Source: Burkholderiales bacterium
GTDB taxonomy: Bacteria > Pseudomonadota > Gammaproteobacteria > Burkholderiales > SG8-41
Direction: 5' to 3'
Assembly: GCA_036262035.1 (NCBI GenBank)
Contig: DATAJS010000005.1
Location: forward strand, 226,110-290,109
DNA length: 64,000 nucleotides
In this document: positions 1-8,737 of the stretch, one piece after another
Layout: every line of letters starts with the position of its first letter
Numbering within the stretch: the stretch's first letter is position 1
Notes under the pieces: model-generated
What the model saw: only the letters and a program-made list of their open reading frames with translations
What the model was told of the DNA's origin: nothing
The model's database searches: none
Made by a program: the position numbers and the translations under genes

Positions 1-1476
1 CTCTCGGGCCTGTGCGCGACGTTGAAGCGCGTGCCCGAAGTCGACGAGGTGCTGGCAAACGCCGCGGGCGACAGGATCGCCGAGCTCGCACGCGCGCTCG
101 AAGGCTTCGAGCCGGTCGCCGAGGTGCTCGGCTGCGCCATCAAGGAAGAGCCCTCCGCGGTGCTGCGCGAAGGCGGCGTCATCGCCGACGGATACGACGC
201 CGACCTCGACGAGCTGCGCGGCATCCAGACCAACTGCGGCCAGTTCCTCCTCGACCTCGAAGCGCGCGAGCGCGCCCGCAGCGGCATCGCCAACCTCAAG
301 GTGGAATACAACCGCGTGCACGGCTTCTACATCGAAGTCTCGCGCGCGAACAGCGAGAAGGTGCCGGACGACTACCGCCGCCGCCAGACGCTCAAGAACG
401 CCGAGCGCTACATCACGCCCGAGCTCAAGACCTTCGAGGACAAGGCGCTGTCCGCGCAGGAGCGCGCGCTCGCGCGCGAGAAGCTCCTGTACGACAAGCT
501 CCTCGACGACCTCGCGCCGCACGTGCCGGCGCTGACGCGCATCGCCAATGCGCTCGCCGACCTCGATGCGCTCGCGACCTTCGCCGAGCGCGCCAATGCG
601 CTCGACTGGAGCGCGCCCGAGTTCGTCGACGAGCCGCTGATCGAGATCGTCGGCGGCCGCCATCCGGTCGTCGAAGCGCAGGTCGACACCTTCATCGCCA
701 ACGACGCCCGGCTGAGTCCGGCGCGCCAGATGCTGCTCGTCACCGGTCCCAACATGGGCGGCAAGTCGACTTACATGCGCCAGGCCGCGCTCATCGCGCT
801 GCTCGCGAGCTGCGGCTCGTACGTGCCCGCGAAACGCGTGCGGCTCGGACCGATCGACCAGATCTTCACGCGCATCGGGGCGGCCGACGACCTCGCGGGC
901 GGGCGCTCGACCTTCATGGTGGAGATGACCGAGGCCGCGTACATCCTCCACCACGCCGGTCCCGAGAGCCTGGTGCTCATGGACGAGATCGGGCGCGGCA
1001 CGTCGACTTACGACGGGCTCGCGCTGGCGTGGGCGATCGCGCGCCATCTCGTCGAGAAGTGCCGCTGCCACACTCTCTTCGCGACGCACTACTTCGAGCT
1101 CACCGCGCTCGCGCTCGAGTTCAAGCAGGTGGCGAACGTGCACCTCGACGCGGTCGAGCACAAAGACAGAATTGTCTTTCTGCACGCGGTCGAGGAAGGT
1201 CCCGCCGACCGCAGCTACGGCCTGCAGGTCGCGCAGCTCGCCGGAGTGCCCGGCACGGTGATCCGCGCCGCGCGACGCCGCCTCGCCGAGCTCGAGGAGC
1301 AGGCGCTGTCGCGCGGGCCGCAGCGCGACCTCTTCGCGACCGGCGCGCCCGCCGAAGAAGCGCCCGCCGCGGAGCATGCCGCGCTGCAGATGCTGCGCGG
1401 CTTCGATCCCGACGCGATGAGCCCGCGCGACGCGCTCGACGCGCTCTACCGCCTCAAGCAGAAACTCGACGAATGA
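1..1476 (+). CDS. mutS: DNA mismatch repair ATPase MutS, 3' part
   Basis: This is the C-terminal 491 residues of MutS; the N-terminal mismatch-binding part lies outside the window. The reading frame is open from base 1. MutS recognises mismatches and starts methyl-independent or methyl-directed repair as an ATP-driven clamp. The fragment shows the core/clamp region, then the ABC-type ATPase with Walker [10 protein letters not shown] near fragment residue 249, the [11 protein letters not shown] Walker B/signature segment, and the ATHYFEL switch. Near the C-terminus QRDLF (about residue 441) matches a sliding-clamp binding motif. The stop codon overlaps the start of the next gene by an ATGA, suggesting co-translation. 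Identification is essentially certain. Confidence 0.97.
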   Translation, partial: LSGLCATLKRVPEVDEVLANAAGDRIAELARALEGFEPVAEVLGCAIKEEPSAVLREGGVIADGYDADLDELRGIQTNCGQFLLDLEARERARSGIANLKVEYNRVHGFYIEVSRANSEKVPDDYRRRQTLKNAERYITPELKTFEDKALSAQERALAREKLLYDKLLDDLAPHVPALTRIANALADLDALATFAERANALDWSAPEFVDEPLIEIVGGRHPVVEAQVDTFIANDARLSPARQMLLVTGPNMGGKSTYMRQAALIALLASCGSYVPAKRVRLGPIDQIFTRIGAADDLAGGRSTFMVEMTEAAYILHHAGPESLVLMDEIGRGTSTYDGLALAWAIARHLVEKCRCHTLFATHYFELTALALEFKQVANVHLDAVEHKDRIVFLHAVEEGPADRSYGLQVAQLAGVPGTVIRAARRRLAELEEQALSRGPQRDLFATGAPAEEAPAAEHAALQMLRGFDPDAMSPRDALDALYRLKQKLDE

Positions 1477-2390
1477 CGCGGTTGCTCGCGCGCGCTGCCG
1501 CGCTGGCGGCGTCGGCGCTGTTGTGCCCGACGCTCTTCGCCGCACAACTGGCATTCGGCGCTTTCGGCGACATCCCGTACAACCGCGACGAAGAGCCGGC
1601 GCTGCCCGCGATCATCGCGGAGATGAATCGCGAGAAGCTCGCCTTCGCGATCCACGTCGGCGACTTCAAGGACGCGCGCACCGAGTGCTCGGACCGGCTT
1701 TTCCTCGAGCGCCTCGAGACCTTCGGTCTTTCGCATCACCCGTTCTTCTACACGCCCGGCGACAACGAGTGGGTCGATTGCCGTCGTGCGCGCTGGGCGC
1801 CGCGCGATCCGCTCGAGCGGCTCGCCCGGCTGCGAGAGCTGTTCTTCGCGAGCGATTCGAGCCTCGGGCAACGCGCGCTGCCCGCGCAGCGCCAGGCCGC
1901 GCGCGGTTATCCCGAGAACATGCGCTGGATCGCGGGCGACGTGGTGTGCGCGACGCTCAACATTCCCGGGCCGGACAACCATCGGTCCGCGATGCCGGCG
2001 GAATCGAAGCGCCGCACGCCCGCGGTGCTCGACTGGATGCGCGAGGCGTTTCGCACCGCACGCGAGCGCAAAGCGCCGGCGGTCGTCCTCGCGACGCAGG
2101 CCGATCTGTTCAGCGGCAGCAGCGCTTACGCGGAAATTCTCCAGACGCTCGCCGACGAATCCCGCCGTTACGCGGGCGAAGTGCTGATCTTGCACGGCGA
2201 CACGCACGTCTATCGCTTCGACAAACCGCTCGTCGACGCGAAGACCGGCGCGGCGGTCGCAAACGTCAGCCGCGTGGAAGTGCCCGGCAGCCCGTTCGTG
2301 AACTGGGTCTACGTCACCGTGACGGTCGAGGACGGACGGGCGAGGTTCGGGGCGATACCGGGCAGCGATATCGCGACGCGCAACCGCTAG
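1473..2390 (+). CDS. Secreted metallophosphoesterase-like protein
   Basis: 305-residue protein starting at an ATG that overlaps the mutS stop (ATGA). The N-terminus is a signal peptide ending near [11 protein letters not shown], so export to the periplasm is likely. The mature part has calcineurin-type phosphoesterase signatures in order: GDIPY with the first metal aspartate, HVGDFKD, TPGDNEW with the GDN(E) metal asparagine, and [10 protein letters not shown] near the C-terminus, which supplies the last histidine pair. The substrate is unknown. The canonical GDxHx start is weak (GDIPY), so activity is inferred rather than certain. It is followed by a REP-like repeat in the gap before convergent slyD. 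Confidence 0.8.
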   Translation: MTRLLARAAALAASALLCPTLFAAQLAFGAFGDIPYNRDEEPALPAIIAEMNREKLAFAIHVGDFKDARTECSDRLFLERLETFGLSHHPFFYTPGDNEWVDCRRARWAPRDPLERLARLRELFFASDSSLGQRALPAQRQAARGYPENMRWIAGDVVCATLNIPGPDNHRSAMPAESKRRTPAVLDWMREAFRTARERKAPAVVLATQADLFSGSSAYAEILQTLADESRRYAGEVLILHGDTHVYRFDKPLVDAKTGAAVANVSRVEVPGSPFVNWVYVTVTVEDGRARFGAIPGSDIATRNR

Positions 2391-2395
2391 GACCC

Positions 2396-2480
2396 GTCAT
2401 CCCCGCGTAGGCGGGGATCCATTTTCCAACGTCAAAATGGATTCCCGATCATTTCGCGCGAGCGCGCGGTCGGGAATGAC
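2396..2480. repeat. REP-like palindromic element, GTCATTCCCGCG family, copy 1
   Basis: An 85-bp element that begins GTCATCCCCGCG and ends CGGGAATGAC, with an inner inverted pair ATCCATTTT / AAAATGGAT. Related copies occur at 23389-23504, 25905-25989 and 48833-49068, each also between convergent genes. It separates the phosphoesterase gene from slyD. Confidence 0.85.
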
Positions 2481-2488
2481 GATGCTCG

Positions 2489-2971
2489 TCAGTGGTGGTG
2501 GTGTCCGCCGGGCCCGTGCACGTGGCCGTGCGACATCTCTTCGTCGCTCGCCTGGCGCACGTCGGTGATGGTGCACTCGAAGTGCAGGGTCTGGCCGGCG
2601 AGCGGGTGGTTGCCGTCGACGACGACCTTGCCTTCCGCGACGTCGGTGACGGTGTAGACGAGGGTCTCGCCGGACTCATTCGCCTGACCTTCGAACTGCA
2701 TGCCGATCTGCACGTTGTCAGGGAATTTGTCGCGGGGCTCGACGTGCACGAGATCGGCATCGTAATCGCCGAAGCCGTCGTCGGGCGTCAGCCGCACGCG
2801 GCACGTCTCGCCGACGTCCTTGCCTTCGAGCGCTTTTTCCACTGCGGGAAACATGTTGCCGTAACCGCCGTGCAGGTATTCGACCGCTTCTTCGGTCTCT
2901 TCGATCATTTGTCCGTCGCTTCCGAAGAGCTGGTACTTCAGCGATACGACGGTGTTCTTGGCTATTTGCAT
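2489..2971 (-). CDS. slyD: FKBP-type peptidyl-prolyl isomerase SlyD
   Basis: 160-residue cytoplasmic prolyl isomerase and metallochaperone. It has the split FKBP domain (residues 1-67 and about 120-145) with the inserted IF chaperone domain, opening MQIAKNTVVSLKYQL and containing LHGGYGNMFPAVEKAL, both typical of SlyD. The tail is short and histidine-rich (SHGHVHGPGGHHHH), able to bind nickel or zinc but much shorter than the E. coli metal-binding tail. Its start overlaps the bcp stop by 10 nt, so bcp and slyD form one leftward transcript. Nickel handling also appears elsewhere in the window (nikR), but no direct link is visible. Confidence 0.95.
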   Translation of the reverse strand: MQIAKNTVVSLKYQLFGSDGQMIEETEEAVEYLHGGYGNMFPAVEKALEGKDVGETCRVRLTPDDGFGDYDADLVHVEPRDKFPDNVQIGMQFEGQANESGETLVYTVTDVAEGKVVVDGNHPLAGQTLHFECTITDVRQASDEEMSHGHVHGPGGHHHH

Positions 2972-3468
2972 TTACCTAGGCCTTTGACGAGGTTGAGCAC
3001 TTCTTCAGCGTGACCTCGCGGTGAAACGCCATACAGTGCGTGTTTGAGCAGTCCTTCGCGATCGATGATGAACGTCGAGCGCACGATACCGGTCCGCTTG
3101 CGACCTTCGATCTCCTTCTCCTGCAGCACGCCGTAACGCTGGCAGACTTCGCCGTCCGGGTCCGACAGGAGTTGCACGCAAAGACCGTGCTTGTCGCGGA
3201 AAGCCCCGTGCGCCAGGCAGTCGTCGCGGCTCACGCCGAGCACGACCGTCGACAGGCGCGTGAAGTCGTCTTCGAGCTCGGAGAAATCGATCGCTTCCAT
3301 CGTGCAGCCGGGCGTGTCGTCGCGCAGATAGAAATAGAGAACGACGTTGCGCCGACCCTTGAACTCGCCGAGGCTCACGATGTTCAGGTCCGCGTCGGGC
3401 AGATCGAACGAAGGCGCGACCTGTCCGGGTTCCAGTGTGATTCGATGCTCCCCTCGCACCAGCTCCAC
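2962..3468 (-). CDS. bcp: Thiol peroxidase, BCP/PrxQ family
   Basis: 168-residue peroxiredoxin that reduces hydroperoxides with electrons from thioredoxin. The active-site segment RDDTPGCTMEAIDF carries the peroxidatic Cys55 with the conserved T-P-G-C-T context. The classic resolving cysteine five residues later (E. coli BCP type) is absent; Ile60 stands there. Cys84, Cys97 and Cys109 remain as candidate resolving residues, so this may be a PrxQ with the resolving cysteine in helix 3, or a 1-Cys form. It is the first gene of a bcp-slyD operon, and the 103-nt gap upstream is shared with divergent roxA. Confidence 0.94.
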   Translation of the reverse strand: MELVRGEHRITLEPGQVAPSFDLPDADLNIVSLGEFKGRRNVVLYFYLRDDTPGCTMEAIDFSELEDDFTRLSTVVLGVSRDDCLAHGAFRDKHGLCVQLLSDPDGEVCQRYGVLQEKEIEGRKRTGIVRSTFIIDREGLLKHALYGVSPRGHAEEVLNLVKGLGKCK

Positions 3469-3557
3469 GCGGAAACTCCCTGAAAACGTAAGCGGATTGT
3501 GTGAACAAACCCGGCGCGGGTCAAGAAGCGTTCGGCAGGTCGGACCACACCCATCGC

Positions 3558-3563
3558 TATAAT
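3558..3563 (+). promoter_or_regulatory. -10 element TATAAT upstream of roxA, possible leaderless start
   Basis: A perfect TATAAT lies 8 nt before the roxA ATG at 3572. Transcription started 6-8 nt downstream would begin at or next to the ATG, and no Shine-Dalgarno sequence is visible in between. No strong -35 was found. Confidence 0.5.
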
Positions 3564-3571
3564 CCTTTTAC

Positions 3572-4699
3572 ATGAAATCAGGATTTCTCGCCGGTCTCGG
3601 CCCGCGCGAGTTCATGCGGCGACACTGGCAGAAACAACCGCTGCTCGCTCGCGGTGCGCTGCCGCGCTACGCGACGCGCGATCGCATCACCCGAGAAGAC
3701 CTCTACACGCTCGCGGCGCGCGACGACATCGAATCCCGGATCGTCGCGAGACGCGGCGCGCAGTGGAGCGTGCGCCACGGCCCGTTCACCCGGCAGCAGC
3801 TGGTCCGCATGCCGCGGCGAAACTGGACGCTGCTCGTCCAGGGCGTGGACCAGAAGCTTCCGCAAGCGGCAGGCCTGCTTCGCGAGTTTGCGTTCCTCCC
3901 GCACGCGCGGCTCGACGATGTCATGGTGAGCTATGCGGCGCCCGGCGGCGGCGTGGGTCCGCACTTCGACAGCTACGACGTCTTTCTCGTACAGGGCAGC
4001 GGCGAGCGGCGCTGGCGCATCGGCAGCCAGGCCGACCTCGAGCTCGTGCCCGATCTGCCGTTGAAGATACTCGAGCGCTTCGAGCCCGAGCAGGAATGGG
4101 CCGTGCAGCCGGGCGACCTTCTTTACCTGCCGCCGCAATACGCGCACGACGGCGTCGCGGTCGACGAGTGCATCACCTATTCGGTCGGCTTCAGGGCGCC
4201 CGCGGCCGACGAGCTCGCGAGCGCTTTTCTCGATTTCCTGCAGGACCGGCTCGACGTCGAAGGCCGCTACGCCGACCCCGGCGTGACGCCCACACGCGAG
4301 CCCGGACGGCTGCCGCAGCGCATGGTCGACTACGCTGCGCGGATTACCGATCGGCTGCGCTGGTCGCGCGCGGACGTCGAGCGCTTCGTCGGCGCGTACC
4401 TGACAGAGCCCAAGAACAACGTGGTCTTCGAGCCGCCGCAGCGGCCGCTGAAACCCGAGGCGTTCGCGAAGCGCGCCCAGGCGCGCGGCGTGAGGCTCGC
4501 CGCCGCGACGCGGATGCTGGTGTCGAACGGCGATGCCTACATCAACGGCGAACGTCACGTGCCGGCCAGGCGCGACATCGGACGGATCGCAACGCTGGCC
4601 GACGCCCGCGAGCTGCCGCCGGGTTTCGGCGGCGCCTCCGGCGTCACGTCGCTGCTTTACCGCTGGTATGCGGCCGGCTACATTGAGCTTGCACCATGA
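3572..4699 (+). CDS. roxA: JmjC/cupin ribosomal protein hydroxylase RoxA (YcfD)
   Basis: 375-residue 2-oxoglutarate/Fe(II) oxygenase, the usual length of YcfD/RoxA, which hydroxylates an arginine of ribosomal protein uL16. The N-terminus GPREFMRRHWQKQPLL is the family hallmark. The JmjC core has PGGGVGPHFDSYDVFLVQ, giving the metal HxD pair, with the distal histidine in LPPQYAHDGVAV. A C-terminal winged-helix-like dimerisation and tail region follows from about residue 230. The ATG is only 8 nt after a TATAAT, so the message may be leaderless. The stop overlaps the next ATG (ATGA). Family assignment is strong; the exact target residue is inferred from the family. Confidence 0.93.
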   Translation: MKSGFLAGLGPREFMRRHWQKQPLLARGALPRYATRDRITREDLYTLAARDDIESRIVARRGAQWSVRHGPFTRQQLVRMPRRNWTLLVQGVDQKLPQAAGLLREFAFLPHARLDDVMVSYAAPGGGVGPHFDSYDVFLVQGSGERRWRIGSQADLELVPDLPLKILERFEPEQEWAVQPGDLLYLPPQYAHDGVAVDECITYSVGFRAPAADELASAFLDFLQDRLDVEGRYADPGVTPTREPGRLPQRMVDYAARITDRLRWSRADVERFVGAYLTEPKNNVVFEPPQRPLKPEAFAKRAQARGVRLAAATRMLVSNGDAYINGERHVPARRDIGRIATLADARELPPGFGGASGVTSLLYRWYAAGYIELAP

Positions 4700-5217
4700 G
4701 CCCGATCCCGACTTTCACCGTGCCGCCGTCCGGCCTGCCCCACGCCGAGTACGCGCGTTTCGAGAGCATGCGCCAGTTCGAAGCCATGCTCGACGAGCTC
4801 ATTGCGCAAACGCAGCGCATCATCCGAGTGTTCGACCGCTCCTTGAGCGCCGTCTGGAACACGACCGCGCGCTGCGATCTCGTGCGCGATTTCCTGCGCG
4901 CCGATCCGCTGAACCGCCTGTATCTCGTGGTCCACCAGGCGGAAGGGCTGGACCGCGTCTGCCCGCGCTTCATGGCCGTCCTGCAGCGCTACGGCCACGT
5001 GGCCAGGCTGCGGCAGACGCCGCGGGCCGCGCGCCACCTCTACGACCCTTTCGTCGTATTCGACGGCAGCCATTACCTGCACCGCTTCCACTACGACCAC
5101 ATGCGATATGCACGCGGCATGAACGACGTGGACGGCGCCCGCGAGCTGGTCGACCGCTACACCGAGCTGTGGGAGGTTTCCAAGCCGGTGTCGACCGGCG
5201 GACCCGTCGGGCTTTAG
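4696..5217 (+). CDS. Conserved protein of unknown function (DUF7931-like)
   Basis: 173-residue soluble protein, translationally coupled to roxA by an ATGA overlap. It has no signal peptide or membrane segment. Visible features are RIIRVFDRSLSAVWNTT near residue 45, an RLYLVVHQ strand, and FDGSHYLHRFHYDHMR near residue 125. This layout resembles the small single-domain proteins next to RoxA in betaproteobacteria and vaguely a phospholipase D-like half fold, but no HKD motif is complete. No function can be assigned; the coupling suggests a role linked to RoxA or to the same growth condition. Confidence 0.8.
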   Translation: MSPIPTFTVPPSGLPHAEYARFESMRQFEAMLDELIAQTQRIIRVFDRSLSAVWNTTARCDLVRDFLRADPLNRLYLVVHQAEGLDRVCPRFMAVLQRYGHVARLRQTPRAARHLYDPFVVFDGSHYLHRFHYDHMRYARGMNDVDGARELVDRYTELWEVSKPVSTGGPVGL

Positions 5218-5310
5218 CGACGCTTTGCGCGGTTTTCCCGAGACCTATTCGAGACTAAACACCGGCGGCGCATGCTGGTAAAATGTTCATGACGATCGCG
5301 TAGGTCGCTC

Positions 5311-5344
5311 ACGGACGGCATGCAGTGCAGCCGTCCGTTTTCGC
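5311..5344 (+). terminator. Probable intrinsic terminator after the roxA pair
   Basis: Stem ACGGACGGC / GCCGTCCGT around a 10-nt loop, followed by TTTT. It lies about 95 nt after the stop of the second gene and 40 nt before the next ATG, so it could also act on a leader. Confidence 0.55.
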
Positions 5345-5380
5345 TCCAACCCGTGTGATGTTTTCCTAGAGGACAAAAAC

Positions 5381-5686
5381 ATGAATCGCTCGCTCCTTAT
5401 CGCCGCCATGATCGCGGTCGGCCTCGCAGCCTGCAGCAAGAAAGAAGAGAAGACCGTGACCACCCCGCCGCCGGCCTCCACGCCGTCGACGAGCTCCAGC
5501 AGCACCACCACCACCCCGTCGCCGACGCCCGCCCCGGGCGCCGACGCCTCGAGCAGCTCCAGCAGCAGCACCGGCGCGAGCAGCACCGCCCCCGCCGCCG
5601 GCGCCTCGTCGAGCTCGAGCACGCCCGCTGCGTCGCCCACGACGCCGAGCTCGCCCAGCGAGTCGAAGCCGGAAGAGAAGAAGTAA
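5381..5686 (+). CDS. Small Ser/Thr/Pro-rich lipoprotein
   Basis: 101-residue predicted lipoprotein. The N-terminus MNRSLLIAAMIAVGLAAC is a lipobox-type signal (L-A-A-C) with Cys18 as the lipidated residue. The mature part is low complexity: a KKEEK patch, then long runs of Ser, Thr, Pro and Ala, ending KPEEKK. It has no fold-like segment and looks like a flexible linker or an O-glycosylation-like surface tail. It is monocistronic, with a clear intrinsic terminator 16 nt after the stop. The function is unknown. Low-complexity composition makes shadow ORFs appear on the opposite strand, but only this frame has a lipobox and terminator. Confidence 0.82.
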   Translation: MNRSLLIAAMIAVGLAACSKKEEKTVTTPPPASTPSTSSSSTTTTPSPTPAPGADASSSSSSSTGASSTAPAAGASSSSSTPAASPTTPSSPSESKPEEKK

Positions 5687-5701
5687 GCGACGCACGAAGC
5701 A

Positions 5702-5732
5702 GAAAAAACCGGCCTTCGGGCCGGTTTTTTTT
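5702..5732 (+). terminator. Rho-independent terminator
   Basis: Stem AAACCGGCC / GGCCGGTTT with a TTCG tetraloop and a run of eight Ts. It sits directly after the lipoprotein gene. Confidence 0.93.
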
Positions 5733-5740
5733 CGTGCGTC

Positions 5741-5829
5741 GTCGCGAGGAGCGATAGCGACGTGGCGATCCGTGGCGCACGGAGCGGACGCTCCGGGATT
5801 GCTTCGGCCCTGCCGGGCCTCGCAATGAC
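5741..5829. repeat. REP-like element, GCGAGGAGCG family, copy 1
   Basis: Imperfect inverted repeat opening GTCGCGAGGAGCG and closing CCTCGCAATGAC, with inner GGAGCGGACGCTCC. A related sequence lies at 10345-10439. Both copies are between convergent genes. Confidence 0.7.
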
Positions 5830-5843
5830 GCCGACGGATTATC

Positions 5844-6614
5844 TTAAGTAATGGCGCGCCAGGCGAAACCGTCCGCCTGAGTGGCGATGCCGATCCACGC
5901 CGCTTCGCAGTTGAGCGCCGCCGCCATCGCCGAGCGCGCGAGGTCGGGCGTGTTGTTCTGCGCCGAGAGGTGGGCCGCGACGAAGTGCTGTAGCCGGCGG
6001 CAGTCGATGCCGCGAACGATGCGCGCCGCCGTGTCGTTGTCGAGGTGCCCGAGGCGACCGGAGATGCGGCGCTTCAGGCTCGGCGGATAAGGCCCGTTCA
6101 TCAGAAGATCGAGATCGTGGTTGCACTCGAGCACCAGCGCCTCGATGCCCGACAGCATGCGTTCGATGTGCGGCGTCGACGCACCGGCGTCGGTGAGCAG
6201 CCCCAGGCGGCTGTCCCCGTCGCTGAAGACGAACTGCGAAGGTTCGCGCGCGTCGTGCGGCACGGGGTACGGGTGGATCTCGAGATCGCCGATCGCGAAC
6301 GGAAAATGGCTGTCGATCAGCGTGAGCTGCGGGATCATCGCGCCCTGCGCCCCTATCGCATTGAGCGTGCCGTACGTGAGATAGACCGGGATCTCGTAGC
6401 GCCGCGCGAGCCTTGCCGCGCCGCCCGCGTGGTCGTCGTGCTCGTGAGTGATGAGGATGGCGGCGAGGTCGGGCGGCGCGAGACCGAGCTTTGCCAGGCG
6501 CCGCTCGGTCTCCGCGACGTTGAACCCGCAGTCGACCAGGATGCGGGTCGTTCCCGCTTCGACGATGAGGCCGTTACCTTCGCTGCCGCTGCCTATCGAT
6601 GCGAAGCGGATCAA
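5844..6614 (-). CDS. MBL-fold metallohydrolase (YycJ/WalJ-like)
   Basis: 256-residue metallo-beta-lactamase-fold hydrolase. It opens RFASIGSGSEGNG, typical of the YycJ/WalJ group, and carries the metal motif THEHDDHAGG (HxHxDH) near residue 56, VPHDAREPSQF, a GLLTDAGAS aspartate motif, CNHDLDLL, and a late AAHLSAQNN histidine. Members are 5'-3' exonuclease or phosphodiesterase-like enzymes; the substrate here is unknown. It lies 7 nt after bamC and is the last gene of a leftward dapA-bamC-hydrolase run, an arrangement I recall from other betaproteobacteria. Confidence 0.9.
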   Translation of the reverse strand: MIRFASIGSGSEGNGLIVEAGTTRILVDCGFNVAETERRLAKLGLAPPDLAAILITHEHDDHAGGAARLARRYEIPVYLTYGTLNAIGAQGAMIPQLTLIDSHFPFAIGDLEIHPYPVPHDAREPSQFVFSDGDSRLGLLTDAGASTPHIERMLSGIEALVLECNHDLDLLMNGPYPPSLKRRISGRLGHLDNDTAARIVRGIDCRRLQHFVAAHLSAQNNTPDLARSAMAAALNCEAAWIGIATQADGFAWRAIT

Positions 6615-6621
6615 GCGCTCG

Positions 6622-7779
6622 TCACTTCAGTTGATCGTAGAGCAGCGTCAGAATGCGGTTCGCGGTCGCCGAGCGCTCCGCCGCGCCGTCCTTGTTGAGG
6701 ACGTTCACTTGCGCGCGCTCGCCTTCGTCCTTCACCAGCACGCGATACTGCTCGGCCTTGCTCTTGTCGTTGCTGCTGCCCCAGAACTTGAAGCGCGAGA
6801 AGAAGCCTTTGTCGCTGGCGCTCTTGTTGTCGACCTCGGGATCGATGTAGCGCACGAAATACAGCCCCTTGGAACGGTCGCGGTCTTCGACGGTGAAGCC
6901 GACGCGGTCGAGCGCCAGGCCGACGCGACGCCACGCGCGGTCGAACTGCTCGTTGAGCGCGAGCGAGCCGGCGCCGTCGCGCGACTTGTTGAGCACCGCG
7001 CGCGGCGCCTGCGGCGCCGCGGACGACGCGATCGCGGTCTTCGCGCGCTCTTCCTGCACGCCCAGGCGGACCATCATCCGGCGCAGCATCTCCGCTTCGA
7101 GCTCCGGGCTCGGCGGGCGCGGCTGCCATTTGGTATCGCCGCCCTGGCTGGTACCGGACGCGAGCCCGGTGTAGACCTCTTCCATGCCGCGATGGCTGAT
7201 GTAGATCTCGGTGGTGCCGGGCTGCGTGCCGCGCTCGAGCCGCGTGCGGAACTTGTCGCGCTCGCTCGTCGAATAGACCGCGTCGAGGAGCTTGCCGAGC
7301 GTGTTGCGGACGAAGCCGTCGGGGATCTTCGCGCGGTTCTCGGCCCAGTCGGTCTCCATCACGCCCGCCTCGGGCATCTCGACGTTGACGATGAAGCCGA
7401 TCTCCTGCCAGAAATCCTTGACCGCGGGCCAGAGCTTCTCGGGATCGCCCTTGACGACGAGCCAGCGTTGCGTGCCCGCGCGCTCGACACGCGCACTGTC
7501 CTGCACCGGCAGCACCGCGCCCGAACCGGGCTCGGCGACGCGGCCTTCGCGGCCGCGCTGGTACTCCGAGAAGGTCGCGGCGCCGCGCGAGTCGGGGATG
7601 GCGAAACGGTCGTCCGCGGCGGGACGGGTGAGGTCCGGCGGCACGTCGAGCGGCGGCAGCTTGCCCGCGCTCTTGTACTCGATCTTCTTGGTCGGTATTT
7701 CGAGGTTGAAGCCGCTGCACGCAGCCAGCGCCAGACACGCGGCGATGCACACGCTCACGCGCGTCCACAATTTACTCAT
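6622..7779 (-). CDS. bamC: Outer membrane assembly factor BamC
   Basis: 385-residue lipoprotein of the BAM complex, which inserts beta-barrel proteins in the outer membrane. The signal MSKLWTRVSVCIAACLALAAC has a lipobox with Cys22. It is followed by the unstructured BamD-binding stretch (YKSAGKLPPLDVPPDLT) and two helix-grip domains (about 100-215 and 280-385). I chose the ATG at 7779 because it has GGAGAG seven nt upstream and starts the signal peptide. The frame is open further upstream, but that extension overlaps dapA. It lies 26 nt downstream of dapA, the usual neighbour. Confidence 0.94.
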   Translation of the reverse strand: MSKLWTRVSVCIAACLALAACSGFNLEIPTKKIEYKSAGKLPPLDVPPDLTRPAADDRFAIPDSRGAATFSEYQRGREGRVAEPGSGAVLPVQDSARVERAGTQRWLVVKGDPEKLWPAVKDFWQEIGFIVNVEMPEAGVMETDWAENRAKIPDGFVRNTLGKLLDAVYSTSERDKFRTRLERGTQPGTTEIYISHRGMEEVYTGLASGTSQGGDTKWQPRPPSPELEAEMLRRMMVRLGVQEERAKTAIASSAAPQAPRAVLNKSRDGAGSLALNEQFDRAWRRVGLALDRVGFTVEDRDRSKGLYFVRYIDPEVDNKSASDKGFFSRFKFWGSSNDKSKAEQYRVLVKDEGERAQVNVLNKDGAAERSATANRILTLLYDQLK

Positions 7780-7805
7780 ATTCTCTCCAGTCGCGCGCGA
7801 GCATG

Positions 7806-8687
7806 TCAGGCGAGTCCCGCCTGCCGCATCGCTTCGCGAACTCGTTCGTGCAAACCGCTCGCAAGTTTTGTCAACGGCAGCCGGATGCCGCCGCCGATGA
7901 GGCCGAGCTGCTGAACCGCCCACTTCACGGGGATAGGGTTCGCCTCGCAGAAAAGGTCGCGGTGCAGCGCGAGCAACTTGTTGTTGACCTCGCGCGCGCG
8001 CGACACGTTCCCTTCGATCGCCGCGACGCACAGCTCGTGCATGAGCTTCGGCGCCACGTTGGCGGTGACCGAGATCACGCCGTCGCCGCCGAGCAGCATC
8101 AGCGCGAGCGCGGTGCCGTCGTCACCGCTGTAAACCGCGAAGTCCTCGGGTTTCCTGCGCAAAAGCTCGGCGCCGCGCTGCATGTCGGCGGTCGCGTCCT
8201 TGATGCCGACGATGTTCGGGATCTCGGCGAGGCGCAGCACGGTGTCGTTCTGCATGTCTGCGACCGTGCGGCCGGGTACGTTGTACAGGATGTGCGGCAT
8301 GTCGACCGCTTCGGCGATCGCGCGGAAATGCCGATACAGCCCTTCCTGCGACGGCTTGTTGTAGTACGGGACGACGGTGAGGCTCATCTCGGCGCCCGCT
8401 TTCCTGGCATGCTCGGCGAGCTCGATCGCTTCCTTCGTCGAGTTGCCGCCGGTGCCGGCGACGATCGGGATGCGCTTCGCGGCGTGCTTGACCGCGAAGT
8501 CGATGACCTGGCGGTGCTCTTCGAAGTCGACCGTCGGCGATTCGCCCGTCGTGCCGACGACGACGATGCCGTCGGTGCCTTCGGCGATGTGCCAGTCGAT
8601 GAGCCGCCTGAAGGCGTCGAGGTCGAGCGCACCGTCGTCGCGCATCGGGGTGACGATGGCGACCAGACTGCCCTTGAGCTTGGCCAT
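7806..8687 (-). CDS. dapA: 4-hydroxy-tetrahydrodipicolinate synthase
   Basis: 293-residue cytoplasmic aldolase-family enzyme that condenses pyruvate with aspartate semialdehyde, the first step of the lysine/meso-diaminopimelate branch. It opens [11 protein letters not shown] and has the GTTGESPT loop (catalytic Thr pair), [14 protein letters not shown], the catalytic tyrosine in ILYNVPGRT, and the Schiff-base lysine in GIKDATADM. The ATG at 8687 is preceded by AGGAAG, and the length matches the family. The frame runs upstream into the methyltransferase region without coding character. It is first in the dapA-bamC-hydrolase run. Confidence 0.97.
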   Translation of the reverse strand: MAKLKGSLVAIVTPMRDDGALDLDAFRRLIDWHIAEGTDGIVVVGTTGESPTVDFEEHRQVIDFAVKHAAKRIPIVAGTGGNSTKEAIELAEHARKAGAEMSLTVVPYYNKPSQEGLYRHFRAIAEAVDMPHILYNVPGRTVADMQNDTVLRLAEIPNIVGIKDATADMQRGAELLRRKPEDFAVYSGDDGTALALMLLGGDGVISVTANVAPKLMHELCVAAIEGNVSRAREVNNKLLALHRDLFCEANPIPVKWAVQQLGLIGGGIRLPLTKLASGLHERVREAMRQAGLA

Positions 8688-8737
8688 ACTTCTTCCTGAC
8701 AAAACAGTGATCTGGCGCGCGAAATGCGACGGCCGGG

